Notes: generated from the sequence alone by a model not told the origin. A stretch of 64,000 nt of DNA from Sporodiniella umbellata (GCA_025677835.1 JAIXMR010000093.1:1-64000); one strand, 5' to 3'. Positions 48,252 through 60,142 are shown, counted from the first letter of the stretch. Made by a program: numbers and translations.

Positions 48252-50848
48252 TTATGAGCGAGAAGAGGAGATAATGCTCGACATCCAAGAGGCACGTGGT
48301 TTGGCAGTGGATTCACGCTTTTCAGAATTGACAGTGTTTGTGTTGGTATCTTCTACCACGCCTCCACCGCGCAGTGGTTTAGCAATGCGACCGAGGCTTA
48401 AAGCGGGTAGCGAAGGTTGGTTGGATTTCTGAGTTCTTGCCTGACCCAATCTTTCTCGGACGGCTTGAAGTTGGGCATCAAACTTTTGGTTCTGGTGCAA
48501 CAGCTTCTCTTGGGCCTCACCCAGCAAAGATTCTAAACTCTGGATACGCTCGTTTCTGGCAATCAACTTGCGTTCAGCCACAGCCACTTCTTTCTTCAGT
48601 TCGCTGTTTTGCTCCACCAGTTGTTTCTGTACGTTGGCCAGGTGTTCGAGATCTCTCACAAGGAAGGCCATGTTCTTCTGTTGTCGTTTATTGTTACTGG
48701 CATTCAAAACCCTGTTGTATTGTTCCCGAGTTTCCTCCAAGAATCCTTCCAATTCAACCACTTTGGCACATCGTCCCTTAAGATCCCGGATCAGCGCTTT
48801 CTTGGTCATCTCAAATTCAGCCAACTGGCTGGCCATCGATTTCTTCATGTGATCTAAATCTTTTTCTTTTTCGCTGATATCCACCGGCTCTTGCTCTATC
48901 AGGGCAGCCTGGATTCTTTCGGGTCAACACAACGTTGGCCTAATGTTTATCTACGTCTTACCTGAAGTTCATCGTTGGCTTCTTTAAGGTCTTGAATCGT
49001 CTTGCTCAATCGGCTGTGTTCGTTTGTCTTTTGCTCCAGATCAGACTTGAGTTGATCTATCTCTCGCTGTTGATTCTCTTTACGCGCAATGTGTTTTTGT
49101 TCCAACTTGGCCTAAAGAAAGGTCAGTAAACGTAAGGATGTCTATGGCTTGTTTACTTTGAGTTCAGTGATCGAGGCATCCATGTCAGTATTCTTCTGGA
49201 TCTGAGCCTCCTCATCGGCAATGGTTTTTTCCAAAAGATCTTCGTATTCCTGCTCAAGGTTAGCAAATTTGGCTTCCAGCTCTGTCTTTCGGTTCTGAAT
49301 CGAGCTCTTTTCTACGCTTAGGTCTTCGATCGTCTTGGTATGTTCGTCCACAAGCGCACGCGAGTCGGACAGGTCGCGTCTTAGGGACAAGAGCTCTTCC
49401 ACTGAGAGGCCATGACCTTCCAGCTCAAGCTTGACCAGAGCGTCCCGGATCTGGCGTTCTTTCTCGTTCATTTCGTTCGAGACGTCAAAGCCAGACATGA
49501 TCTGGGCCATCTTTTCAGCCTTCTTCTTTTCCTTCTCGCTTAGGCTGGCCTTGCTCTGGGCCTGTTTGATCTCGATCAGGCTCTTTTTGAGTTCTTCCAG
49601 CTCGTTCAAGAGTTCGTTGTTTTCTTCCTTGAGTGTGTCCACGGCAATCGCGTTTTCCTTGCTCTCGTAAATGATCTTTTGCAACTGAAGCTTGAGATCG
49701 TCCACCTCACCTGTCATGGCCTGGTTATCGAAGGTCAAGACCTGCACCTGGTCTTTATAGTAGTTTGCCTCGTCCTTGAGCCCTTCCAGCAGCTTTTCCC
49801 GGTCGGCCAATTCTGATTCTTTTTCGGAAATCTGGGACATCAGCTCGTTCTCGCGTCGCCAGAATTCGTCGCGTTCATCTTTCTCAAGCACAATCGCAGG
49901 CGTGGCCGGTCGCGAAAAGTCTTCGGCTGGCAAAGGACTTTTGAAGCCAGAAGCGGGTGGTAACGAAGCAAAATCGCCCCGGGTCACTTTGTCCATCGTC
50001 ACCCATTTCTCTTCCGGAACCACCTGGCCTGATCGCCAGATACTCACCTCCCCTTCCAAAGCCGCAATATAGCTCTTGAAGCTGATCGTCTCGGTCTTGA
50101 CCTTCTTCAGTAACGCCTTGAGCTCGGCAGGTGAAAGATCCGCATTCACCTTGGCCTTGTTCTTGATCGACTTGGCTCGCATACCGAAACGTAAGGTGGA
50201 TAATGTTTCGGCCTCGTTGTAAGATGAAGGCGAACAGTTGATAATCAAGGTTGTACGTGAGTTACCACCCAAGGATTCTTGAAGAATACGCGTCAGTTTG
50301 GAATCACGGTAAGGAATATGGCTTGACTAGAAAATAACGCTTGTCAACAGCTACTGTTCTCCCTCCCTCCCCTCCTTTTTTTTTTTTTTTTTTTGGTTCT
50401 TACCTTGCCATCCGTCAGGGCATTGATAACCATACCTAGCGCTGTCAAGGACTTGTTGATCTTCTTGGCTTCTTCCAACGTCTGTCCTGAAGCCCCTGTT
50501 TTGCCCACCTTTTCTGAACCGGCCAAATCCACCAAGTAGAGCTTGCCACTCTTTGCAGCCCCTGTGTCGACATTCTTTTGCGTGATCGTCACTACTACAA
50601 TCGAATGCGACCGAGAACTTTCGGCGTTCATGTTGGTGGCGGAAACCACACGATTCGCACTGCCATTCTTCATGACTTCATACACATCGTCTTGCGAGCC
50701 CACATAGACTTCTAATAAGCCCTTGACATAAACACCGTGTGTTTTGTCTTCATGAATAGGCAGATTGTCCTGTGTAGCTATAGAAAAAAAGTTCAAGGTC
50801 AGTTCAAGGTCATCTCTTCATGTGAGAAAAACAACACAAAACTAAGCC

Positions 50849-50884
<36 letters not shown>

Positions 50885-51498
50885 GCAACTACATACGGTT
50901 TAATAAATCTCTGACTTTTTCCATATAGATTTCCATATAGGACACTTTGACTGTGAATTCCAGGTTGCTGGGTGCAGCCATGATGCTGGTAAAGATCTGT
51001 TCCACGATACGCGGGATGATACCCTTGCTATTTTCATCGTCGATATCCGCACCCTACTCTCGGTTGAGTTTTCTATCCATACATAAGCCGCCTTACCATC
51101 ATTGTGAATGTTTTTCCTGAACCGGTCTGACCATAGGCAAAGACGGTTCCGTTATAACCAGCAGTGACATCTAATAAACACTGTTTCAGACCCCGCTTTT
51201 GGCCCTTTCTTTTTTTTTTTTTTTTTTTTTACCATCTACAATCGTTTTAATAGAATATTCAAATACGTCTTTTTGAGGCGTATTCATTCCAAATACTTTA
51301 TCGAACGAAAAGGACCCTTGAAAGTCTTTTCCCTATAAAAACAATAAAGATTTAGACCCACCCAGACATATCAAAGCAAACCTTTAATCCAATCTGAGTT
51401 CCCTCATCATCTAGCTCGATAATAGGCACGCCCCCCTCTCTTAACTCGATACTGTTTTGCGGTCTGAACCTACAGACAACCTTGATATTATTTGACAT
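48252..51498 (-). CDS. Conventional kinesin (kinesin-1 heavy chain)
   Basis: Minus strand, eight exons: 51498-51382, 51332-51233, 51170-51097, 51053-50897, 50777-50404, 50326-49157, 49111-48962, 48908-48252; 932 residues, matching fungal kinesin-1 (about 930). A plus-end-directed microtubule motor for vesicles and organelles, important in hyphal tip growth. Motor domain about 1-335: [13 protein letters not shown]-loop GQTGSGKT in exon 3, switch [10 protein letters not shown], switch II DLAGSEK, and the microtubule-binding [21 protein letters not shown] after intron 5. The neck and long heptad-rich stalk run about 340-860 (for example [17 protein letters not shown]). The tail resembles the conserved fungal coiled coil and cargo region ([19 protein letters not shown]) and ends in a basic Ser-rich tip (SSIISSSRS). 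Divergent from dymeclin with only 185 bp between start codons. Confidence 0.95.
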
Positions 51499-51519
51499 AG
51501 AATAGATTGAGAGAGAGAG

Positions 51520-51554
<35 letters not shown>

Positions 51555-51640
51555 AACAAAAAAAGCAAATGAAATAAAATGAAAAGGAACTTTAAATAGT
51601 TAAAAATGATGTGTGCGCGTGAGTGATATGTGTGTGTATT

Positions 51641-51671
<31 letters not shown>

Positions 51672-51683
51672 GGTTATTATTCA
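51499..51683. promoter_or_regulatory. Compact bidirectional promoter, kinesin / dymeclin
   Basis: Only 185 bp separate the two ATGs. The region has a long A-run (51521-51552) near the kinesin side and a T-run (about 51649-51671) near the dymeclin side, so each gene reads away from a homopolymer. Such paired poly(dA:dT) tracts are typical of nucleosome-free shared promoters in fungi; that function is inferred. Confidence 0.5.
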
Positions 51684-54260
51684 ATGAAACCTTCCAGCCT
51701 AGTTACTGCACCTCACAAAACGTTTAGCGGCTCTAGAAGACCTTCGAGCTATAAAGCGAGTGCGACCTCACCTCTTTCCTCTGAATTCCCAGAAAGTTTC
51801 TCATCTTTTACTGTGCAAGAAACAAGACCGGTGATGACTCCTCAATCGCCAGTGGAATACCGTTCTTATTTCAATTCGACACAACTAGCGCCTATTCGCT
51901 CTTTATGTTCCCAAACACAACTCTTTGACTTTTCCTTTCTCTCGTTAGAAAAATACCCAGCCTGTCATCAGTCGTAATAATAACTTTCTATTTTTCTTGT
52001 TTTATTCAGTGTTTTATAGAAAAGACATGTATGACCTGGAGATGACCACGTTAGGTCTCTCGATTGAGCTGGGTAAGTAGATTTGGTTAGGAAAAGAGAG
52101 ATCTAATATAGTTTAGCTGCCAACAATACATCCACACGAAATTTCAATCGACTGTTGAGCCATCTTCTCGATTGTCTAGAACAGACAGCACAACAGAAAA
52201 CCAAAGAGTAAGCCCAAAGGTCTTTTTTTTTTTTTTAAAATCAAGTGGATTGTTTCTTGTTTTTATTCACTCTTCTTTTTACTAGTATTATTTCTACCGA
52301 GACTTATAACGCCTTGTTTCTAACCCGGGTGTTTATGAAGCACTTTACGGATAACCTGACGCACAAAGAAATCATGGAACACATTGAGGATGAGCCGGAA
52401 CAATCGAAAGCGAAAAGACTTTTGACGTGGATGTTGTCCCTCCTGCTAAATCTGGATCCTACGTGAGTGTGACCGGGAGAGATGACCCTAAGCTAACCGG
52501 TTTCTATCACCAGCCAAAACAAAGAATGCTACGAGTTCTATCTGGAGATCCTGACCAGTTTTCTTGCCTTGTTTTCAACCCAGCTCAGACACCCTTTGAG
52601 TTTTGACGAACCCAATTACTTTCTTGATCTGTTCCTGTCTTTGTTTGTGTCGCGTGCAGATGCGGTGGTGGCCAGACTGCTGGAGAACGTGATGGCTCAA
52701 CTTCCGCCACCTTCCGCAGCCTCGGCCAGTGTCGTCTATACTGCCTACACCTATCTCTTTTCATCAGCGCATACGTTGCCTACGGACAGTCTACCCTTGG
52801 CTGACCTTAGCCTGCTGCTGTTGACCCTTTTAGGTGTTCAAGCCGATCCTGACTGGACGCTGGCCTTTCAACAGGCCATGGCTGGCTTGAGCGATCATCA
52901 GGGTAAACCTACATTGATAGACTCGAACGATAACCCTCTGTAAGCTTAGTCATGTCAGCCACAGAACTCGAAGCGTGTCACCGAAAGATGCACCTGATCT
53001 CTTTCAAAGGCCTACTGGACATGTTTAGCCAATCGCTTGAGGTGGAAGAAAAAGCACTCTTGTTTTACAAGATGCTGTCTGAAAACGAATCGTTTCGTGT
53101 CTATGTGCTTTCCAGAACCGATCAAGAAACGATAGTAAGTCACTAAAGGAAGCAAACAAATCGTACGCTAAGCCTTTTCTAGTATCTGCCTATCTTGAAA
53201 CTGATCTATGAGTCGATGGAAGCCAAAACGAACTATCCTCAGCTCTATCTGCTGATGACAGTCCTCTTGATTCTCAGTCAGGATGAAGTGAACAATGACG
53301 CAATACAGAAGATTGTAAGTTTCAACTGTTTTGAAGACGCTCTCAAACCCCTCTCTCTCTCTTTTATTGATAATAGACAGTACAGAATATCCCTTGGTTT
53401 ACAGAACGTCCACTGCTCAAATCGATTTCTTTAGGTGGATTGATGGTGCTGGTCATGTTCCGTACGTTACAACTCAACCTATCAGTGCATCGTGACATTT
53501 ACCTCCATACAAATTGTCTGGCCATCCTAGCCAACATGTCAAGTACGCTGTTGGACATGCATGCCTATACTGCACAACGGGTGATCAGGTAAGTTGGATG
53601 AATACCTTGGTGAGAACTGACAAAAAAAACAAAGTTTATTTGAACTTTTAGCAAAGCGCTATATCAAACTGGCAGACAAGGGCGAAGTTTGTGAGGACAC
53701 CCTGGTTTACGAAGACGTGTTGATGTTCATGCTCGAGATTATTCAGTCCATATTGAGTCATCGATTGAAACAGAACCTTCAGTTGGTGTACGCTCTCTTA
53801 CTCAAACGAGAGCTCTTGATTCCTTTCTATTCCCATCCGAGACTTTCAGAGGCAGCTCATAATCTGGACCAGGTCATTCGCTATTTCAACACACGCGTCT
53901 TTGAAGCCAATCTGAAAGCGCCTTCGTCTGGGGAAATACTCTGTTTGATCGAAGAGGGTTCACGTACTTGGTCGAATCAAAAGATGAAGGTAAACAGACC
54001 GTAGAGGCACACCTCAATGGATTCTTATGTTCATAAAATAGTCTTTACCCCATCTAAGATTCCAATACGAACAAGAACCCAATGCGAGCGAGTTCTTTGT
54101 ACCCTACGTATGGTCATTGATCTTGCGCAAGAACTCTATCTATTGGAATCAAGAGAAATGCCATGTTCTCGATCACTTTTTTGTATGCGGTCAAGAATCC
54201 GAACCGACCATGACCAGTGTGATTAATATAAGCAATACAAATCCCCCCTTAAAAACATAA
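51684..54260 (+). CDS. DYM: Dymeclin (Golgi-associated armadillo-like protein)
   Basis: Ten exons: 51684-51973, 52020-52072, 52117-52207, 52286-52462, 52514-52902, 52950-53134, 53183-53314, 53377-53588, 53635-53989, 54042-54260; 700 residues with a closed frame, against 669 in human. Dymeclin is a peripheral Golgi protein involved in Golgi organisation and secretion. Landmarks: ETYNALFLTRVFMKHF, LISFKGLLDMFSQSLEVEEK, LPILKLIYESME, NIPWFTERPLLKSISLGGL followed by MVLVMFRTLQLNL, YLHTNCLAILANMSSTL, HAYTAQRVISLFELL, QLVYALLLKREL, and the C-terminal EFFVPYVWSLI. The N-terminal exon is Ser/Pro-rich and has no Met-Gly myristoylation start, unlike animal dymeclin. The start is the least certain part, but joining it at 51973/52020 keeps frame and restores the expected SFLSLEKY-type start region. 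It ends 49 bp before the next gene. Confidence 0.88.
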
Positions 54261-54309
54261 ATAAATGCCGTCTTTTCTCTTTCTCTTTCTCTTTCTCCCC
54301 TCTCTTTGT

Positions 54310-55173
54310 ATGTCCAACCTTGAGTTAGCCACTGATATTGGCCGGGGCTTGTTAGGCGAGATTAACCGGATGCGATCTGTTCTGGAAGAAAAAGACGAGG
54401 CTCTGGATCGAATGGAGCACCAGCAACGCGAGAAGGAACACAAGGTGCATGCGCTCTATCATCTGCTGGCCCATAAAACCGAAAAAGAGCAGCAACAACA
54501 GAAAGAGATTGCGAATCTGGAGCGAGCGCAGCAGACGATGACTCTGCATGTCTCTGAACTCCAGCAGCATCTAAGCCAACTTCGGTCGGAACATACCTTA
54601 CTCCAGCATCAATCAAGCCGGTTGCAGGATGAGCTCACTTTGATCAAGAAAGGGGCTTTGCCCGAGCGTGGACCACCCGACGGACCGATGGTTGCTGCAG
54701 GGGAACCCTTCGGAGATGAATACTGTTTGCTTCATACCATGAAAGGCGAACCGCTAAAGAAATACGTTCGCAATCCTCTCAAGGCCAAATTTGGCTCTTT
54801 TCACACGCGTTTCTTTCGACTCGATCCTTATACCAAAACCCTTTACTGGACCAAAGGCTCATCCAAACTCAAAAGCCGTAAGCAAACCGTAACACATACG
54901 ATGCTCACCCTTAGCTTAGTGACCATTCAATCCTTTTCTATCTTGCCATCCCATCATCACTCCATACCCATCTTGTGCATTCGCTCCCTTCATCATCAGA
55001 TGAAAATACTCTGTCAGCAACCGGAATCCTTTCAGAAATGGTCTCAGGTACGTCCGCTTGATATGAACAACCTGCCTTCTTTATCGATTCTCTCTCTCTC
55101 TCTCTCTCTTTAGTCTCTTGAATGTCTCTTGACACCCTCGTTGTCTAGTAAAATAATCAGTACATTAAACTAA
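54310..55173 (+). CDS. Miniature Num1/ApsA/Mcp5-like cortical PH-domain protein
   Basis: Three exons (54310-54877, 54920-55047, 55114-55173) give 251 residues. The N-terminal half (about 1-130) is a coiled coil with strong heptads (INRMRSVLEEKDEALDRME, ANLERAQQTMTLHVSELQQH). The C-terminal half is a PH domain of the meiotic cell-cortex type: HTMKGEPLKKYVRNPLKAKF, HTRFFRLDPYTKTLYWTKG, then after splicing TIQSFSILPSHHH, QMKILCQQPESFQKWSQ. Num1, ApsA and Mcp5 anchor dynein and mitochondria at the cell cortex through PI(4,5)P2 binding. Those proteins are several hundred to 2,700 residues long; here the repeat region between the coiled coil and the PH domain is missing. An upstream in-frame ATG at 54265 would add a hydrophobic Phe/Leu-rich leader and is less likely. 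Confidence 0.8.
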
Positions 55174-55257
55174 GTAGGTTTTTATTAAGAGAATGCGTAA
55201 TAGATTAAGAGGACGTAAATAAAGGGTTGTATACATTAATAAAGGGTTGAAAGAAGT

Positions 55258-55733
55258 CTACCAAGCGGAAGCATAAGGTGTTTCTAAAAAATGACAGGGT
55301 GAGGATTTTTTGGAGAGATGGGAGATCAAACTGGGTGGTGTGGAGACGATGGAATCCAAAGAGCTTAAGGAAGAAGAATCGTAAGATTGACTGTCTTCAG
55401 CCAGAGAGCGTTTGGGCTGGATCAAGACAGCGGTACTTTTCTGTTGTTCCAGACGGGCATGGCGGATCCAATAACGACGGCGGGTAAAGATACGCAGACC
55501 TGACTTGGATGCCCATGTTTTCCAATCCCAACTGCCATATTCCCATCCGTTCTTGTCCACATTTCGATTGAAATCAACATGCCATTCATGACTTGTCCAT
55601 ACCCAGCTACTCTTCACACTCTGATCTAATCCATCCTTCTTGATCGTACAAGGTGGTAAGCAAAAGTGTTGAATCGAAGGTACCTTTTGTAGAAATTCGT
55701 CTGACCTACAGAGTATTAGCCAATCGTATTTCA

Positions 55734-55768
<35 letters not shown>

Positions 55769-56309
55769 GGGGGGGGAGAGGGGATTACCAATCGGGCCTT
55801 TCATTGGGTAAAAGTAAGGTGGTCCATTTCCCCAACCAACTTCGTTGATGTTCAATCACTATAAATCGATAATAGCGATCCAAAGGTTCGGCTTGTTGTA
55901 CGGTAGGTGAATGTATCGGTTGGGGTGTACGGAGCCTAGGGTAGGCATCACGAGCGAATCGCACGATTGGCTGGTTCCAGACAAGCACGAGTGTGACTGA
56001 CAACCAAATGATCTTGCCCATCCCTATCCATTTGGCTAAGGCAATCCAGACAGCAGCCCAGACAGCACCAGCCGCCGAAAGCCGTGTCTGGATGGCTCGT
56101 ATGCTTAACATCCCGAAATCAAATGTAACATGTTGGCTAAGGTAAGTCGGGGAGTCGTACAGAACATAACACCAACAAGGCAAGGTATAGACTGGGTGAA
56201 AACATAAAAGTGTCCAGAAACATAATAATATAATGGATTGTGACTGATAGCCTTCTTTCCATTCAATGGCACCCAAAAACTGTTTTAAATGGTCTTCATG
56301 GTCATTCAT
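55258..56309 (-). CDS. Dysferlin-domain peroxisomal/ER membrane protein (Pex23/Pex30 family)
   Basis: Minus strand, exon 1 56309-55789 and exon 2 55705-55258; 322 residues. The N-terminal part has at least two hydrophobic segments: about 27-55 (IILLCFWTLLCFHPVYTLPC) and about 88-125 (GAVWAAVWIALAKWIG, WLSVTLVLVWNQP). Then comes a DysF domain: beta strand RYYRFIVIEHQRSWLGKW, TSHEWHVDFNRNVDKNGWEY, SWDWKTWAS and the C-terminal FTRRRYWIRHARL. That layout is that of the Pex23/Pex30 family, which shapes ER subdomains where peroxisomes and lipid droplets form. The tail is Ser-rich and disordered. It is shorter than yeast Pex30 (523). The intron has a T18/A17 tract. Confidence 0.83.
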
Positions 56310-56925
56310 TACATAGAATAATCAAAAAGAAAAGAAAAAAATATATATAAAAAAAAAAACTTATTGTTCAGATTTAATATTTTAAATAAGCATTAAAATA
56401 GCTCCAATAAGATCTTTTTCTGGATTTCAAACCCCATCCCCCCAACTCGCCTACTGCCAAAACCTAACGGAGCATCAGGCATACAAAATGGGGGACGTGT
56501 GTTTAACAAGAAGATCTTTTTTAAGAGAGAACCTCGTTTTTATCGTGGATTGTTTGCTTACTTGTTTACTCTGCGCTTTAATATGTTTTTTGTTTTTTTT
56601 TTTGGGTACATGTGTAGCACGGTAGAGTCTGCCACTTTTATGTTGTCTCGAGAAGTGATGGATTGACTTTCCCCCCCCCCTTCATAGCTGACCCAGCACC
56701 ATTTATAATAATTTATTCACATGATATGTGCCCTAAAGAAAAAAAGTAAAGCTTAATTTCTATTTGGTATAAGCTCAAGGTGGATTTCGATTGGTCTTTT
56801 GAAAGCAGTACATGTGATATCCATTTCCATTCTCACAGCTAACCTTTCTCTTGAAATAAGCTGAATCTGTAAAACCCAAAAAAAAAAAAAAAGAGAAAAA
56901 AAGCTGACACAATGCTTAAAAAAAC

Positions 56926-56964
<39 letters not shown>

Positions 56965-57703
56965 GCTGGAATTCATCTTATTTACATTACTACTGGCTTA
57001 TATTACGAGCTAATGCAGATAGGCACCATGCTAGGCACAACGTCACTGTATCATGCGTTTCGTTTAGGGAGCGTCATTTCTCTAGTGAACCTTAATTAGG
57101 CTATCTGTCTTGGAAAAAAAATAAAGGTGCAGAAATGGAAATATTCTGTCTAGAATCATCATCGCCCCCCTGAGTTTCAAGAATCTCGCGAAAGAATACA
57201 GTGAACGATGCCCACTCTGTTCAAACACCCTTTCTATTCATTCCAGGCCAAGACGCATTTAAAAATAAAGGACACACAAAGATAACAAAGCCTTTGTTTG
57301 TTTGGAGTCGCTCAATCATAATAAAAACAATAATGTTGGATTGTCAACCGAACAAAAGATCTTTCGATTCACTAAAACAGCCAATCAAACGCAGAAAAAA
57401 AAAAAGTTCCTTTCAGCCAATCACCTTTTTCCTCCACTCACCCTTCAACCGCCATCGAATCCAATCACCTTTTTTTCTTTCATCTAAAACTCACTGTGCA
57501 ATTCCAAACTGCCATTGTCTTTTCCAAAGCAACTTTTGGCTTCATCCAATTCAGATCTCACTCCTAGGCCATCTTTTTCTCTCTTTATGTATGCGTATTC
57601 CATGGAATGACCTTGCAGAGAATCGTTGTCAGGATTTCTTTCTTTAAAAAAGGCTGGAGGTCATGATGGTTCCTGAATCTATCCATCTCTCAAGCCCTTG
57701 TAC

Positions 57704-57741
<38 letters not shown>

Positions 57742-58015
57742 ACACTACCTGAGCTTTTTCTTGCAAATAAAAGAATACATTCATCTTTGATGGCTGAAAA
57801 TGACGGAATTAAACCCTGAGTTACTTTAAATGAGCACATCCATCGGTCATCCTCTGGAGTCGGTGTTGCTGTGGTTGAAAGTAGGGTGGATAAAGAACTC
57901 CGGCTTGGCTGATCAAAGACAAACTTTGCTGATCTCAGCTTTCGTTTGAAGACAAGTGTATACTGGCCATCTTTTACTTTAGAACGCGTCTGCTATAGAT
58001 CTCAAAAGCAATAGG
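56310..58015. other. 1.7-kb intergenic region upstream of the Pex-type gene and the MMT gene
   Basis: AT-rich with A-runs at 56878-56892 and 56930-56958 and a CT microsatellite at 57708-57739. The open frame 57201-57647 is Asn/Lys/Phe-rich without family signal. No RNA gene recognised. Confidence 0.45.
57708..57739. repeat. (CT)n microsatellite
   Basis: About 16 CT units in the upstream region of the MMT-type gene. Confidence 0.95.
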
Positions 58016-58120
58016 ATGGAGGCCAACAAGCCTCTTTCTGTTCTATTCACTCTATTGTTGCTGTTTTTACTCTGGGTTGTCACCCAAGCTATTTTCAAAA
58101 CTCTCAAGTCTGTCATTTAA
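58016..58120 (+). CDS. Possible 34-residue single-pass membrane micropeptide or upstream ORF
   Basis: A short ATG frame encodes 34 residues. It starts MEANKPLS, has one unbroken hydrophobic helix (LFTLLLLFLLWVVTQAI) and ends with a short basic tail (FKTLKSVI). The DNA is more GC-balanced than its flanks and the reading ends at TAA 145 bp before the MMT-type start. It could be a real single-pass micropeptide, an upstream ORF in the MMT leader, or chance. No family is recognised. Confidence 0.3.
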   Translation: MEANKPLSVLFTLLLLFLLWVVTQAIFKTLKSVI

Positions 58121-58264
58121 AAAGCAGTCTAAAATTGGAATTGGATCATGCTGTTAGCGTTCCCGCCCTGGTCTGTTCCTATGTATTTTTTAATCTTAAT
58201 TTATGATGATTATTTAATTTTTTATTTTTCTTTATTTTTTATTTTCTCTCTAAATAAAAAACAG

Positions 58265-58784
58265 ATGTCAACGATGCAAAGGATCGCACAACTTTCAACA
58301 CGATCTTGTTTGGGGAAAACACCTATTGGGTCATACAGAAACCAACTCTCTTACCAAAGATGGTTTGTCACGAAAGCCATTGTTGTCTCACCCCGTTCTT
58401 CGACTCTTAAGCCTGCTGCGCTTATCGGTAGTATTCGATACCATGGCACACACGGCCATCATCATCATCATCAACACGACACTGACATATTGTCCTCTTT
58501 AAAATCGTCCAGTAAACTAGGATTGACTCTATAAAAACACAATCCTTACTGATTATAACTATCGATAGGCAAAAGAGGAACTCGTATCACAGTCATCGGT
58601 TTATTTTCAAATGTGGGCCTGACTATCAGTAAAGGAATAGCAGGATGGTAACTACGATTCATTTTGTTTTTAGAATAATACATGTATATACATATCATGG
58701 TCCCTATTTACATATCCTTCAGGTTAATGAATTCCGCTTCCTTACTTGCGGAAGCACTTCATTCTTTCAGCGGTAAAACAAAAG

Positions 58785-58817
<33 letters not shown>

Positions 58818-59953
58818 TAATGGCGTGACTAAATTAATGATTAGATTTACTAAGTGATATCGTAACGCTTTATACGTTTAAAATGTCAAGGAAACCAGCT
58901 GATAGCTTATATCCCTATGGTTATGGTAAACATAGGAGTACACCCGATAGAAAATAAACACATTTCAAAACTAGGGAAATTTGAAACGGTTGGATCAGTT
59001 GCGGTTTCTTCATTGTTATTAACAGGTGCTATTGGCATCGGATGGCATTCTATAGATCTTCTCATGGCTACCCTTGATACAAGTCTATTGACCGCTACAG
59101 CGAGTAGTACAGCAGTAGAAACCTCCTCACATTCTTTTCTCAATCACTCTCATTCACATAACGGTGGCGTATTGGATCCAAATGCTGCTTGGTTTGCATT
59201 GGCTAGTGTGATCATCAAAGAAACATTGTTTAGAGCAAGTACGTACATCCTCACATGCTTTCTTTAGTTCTACTTTATCTAAACTATTCTCAAAAAACAC
59301 ACACACATAGCCATCAAGGTCGGACAAGAGGAACGCAGCGATGTTTTGATAGCAAATGCATGGTAAAAAAAGAGTTCAAAAAAAAAAAAAAAGGTATATT
59401 TTTAATGGCTTTTTGGTGTGAATATAGGCATCATAGATCAGACGCCTATTCTAGCGCAGTAGCTTTAGTAGCGATTGTGGGTAGTTATGCAGGTATGCCA
59501 GTATTGGATCCTTTAGGTGGTATTGCAGTATCAGCCATGTTGGCAAAGAGCAGTGTAGGACTCATTCGTTCATCCATTGGTGAGCTTATGGATAAAGGAA
59601 TCAGTTCAGATGAAATGACATCCATTATTCAAGTCGTTTCGAAAGTGAAAGTAAAAGCAATCAAGTTGAAAACAAAAAGTGCATGTATTTAACCAGCCGG
59701 AATCCATTAGGCTTCACAGTTGGATCTGGTGGATTTCCATTCTGTTCGTGGACGTAAGCAAGGTAGATTCAATCATGTCGATATTGTTTTACAACTGAAT
59801 CCGAATATGACCATGCATGATGCTTATGCCTTGGAAAATCTCGTGAAAAATACAGTGAAAGAAAAATGCGAGAATATACAAAATGTTATGATCTATCTCC
59901 AAGACGCGTCTGTCACCCAAGAAAAACACAAAGATTCTGATCATCAACATTAG
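58265..59953 (+). CDS. MMT1: Mitochondrial cation-diffusion-facilitator metal transporter (MMT1/MMT2 type)
   Basis: Eight exons (58265-58511, 58569-58647, 58723-58772, 58845-58925, 58975-59238, 59311-59362, 59428-59644, 59711-59953) give 410 residues. N-terminal 60 residues are basic and hydroxylated, as a mitochondrial presequence, followed by a His-rich run (HGTHGHHHHHQHD). CDF core: ITVIGLFSNVGLTISKGIAG (TM1), AEALHSFSDLLSDIVTLY with the metal-site HxxxD in TM2, SLYPYGYGKFE, a second His/Ser loop (SHSFLNHSHSHNGG), and HHRSDAYSSAVALVAIVG with HxxxD in TM5. The cytosolic-type C-terminal domain follows (LDLVDFHSVRGRKQG). Yeast Mmt1/Mmt2 export iron from mitochondria. The downstream neighbour on the same strand is an ABCB8-like mitochondrial transporter. 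Exon 7 uses a weaker donor (GTGAAAG). Confidence 0.93.
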
Positions 59954-60100
59954 ACATAGCTTCCACCCTTTCTTTCTTTTTACCCTCTTGCATTAATATA
60001 CACCTCCTCTTTCTCTTTCCCCTCATGTATATATATACATATATACATATACATCTATGTAGGCGTATTATCACCTACACTTACATAGATAGGCTCATAC

Positions 60101-60142
<42 letters not shown>

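Noticed and set aside
49431..50072. Plus-strand Ser/Phe-rich ORFs opposite the kinesin stalk
   Set aside because: Antisense shadow of heptad-rich coiled-coil sequence.
54265..54309. Upstream in-frame start of the Num1-like protein giving a Phe/Leu-rich leader
   Set aside because: The leader is a by-product of a CT-rich leader sequence and is unlike the family; the ATG at 54310 starts directly at the coiled coil.
57201..57647. 148-codon ORF upstream of the MMT-type gene
   Set aside because: Asn/Lys/Phe/His-rich, low-complexity, typical of AT-rich spacer read in a lucky frame.
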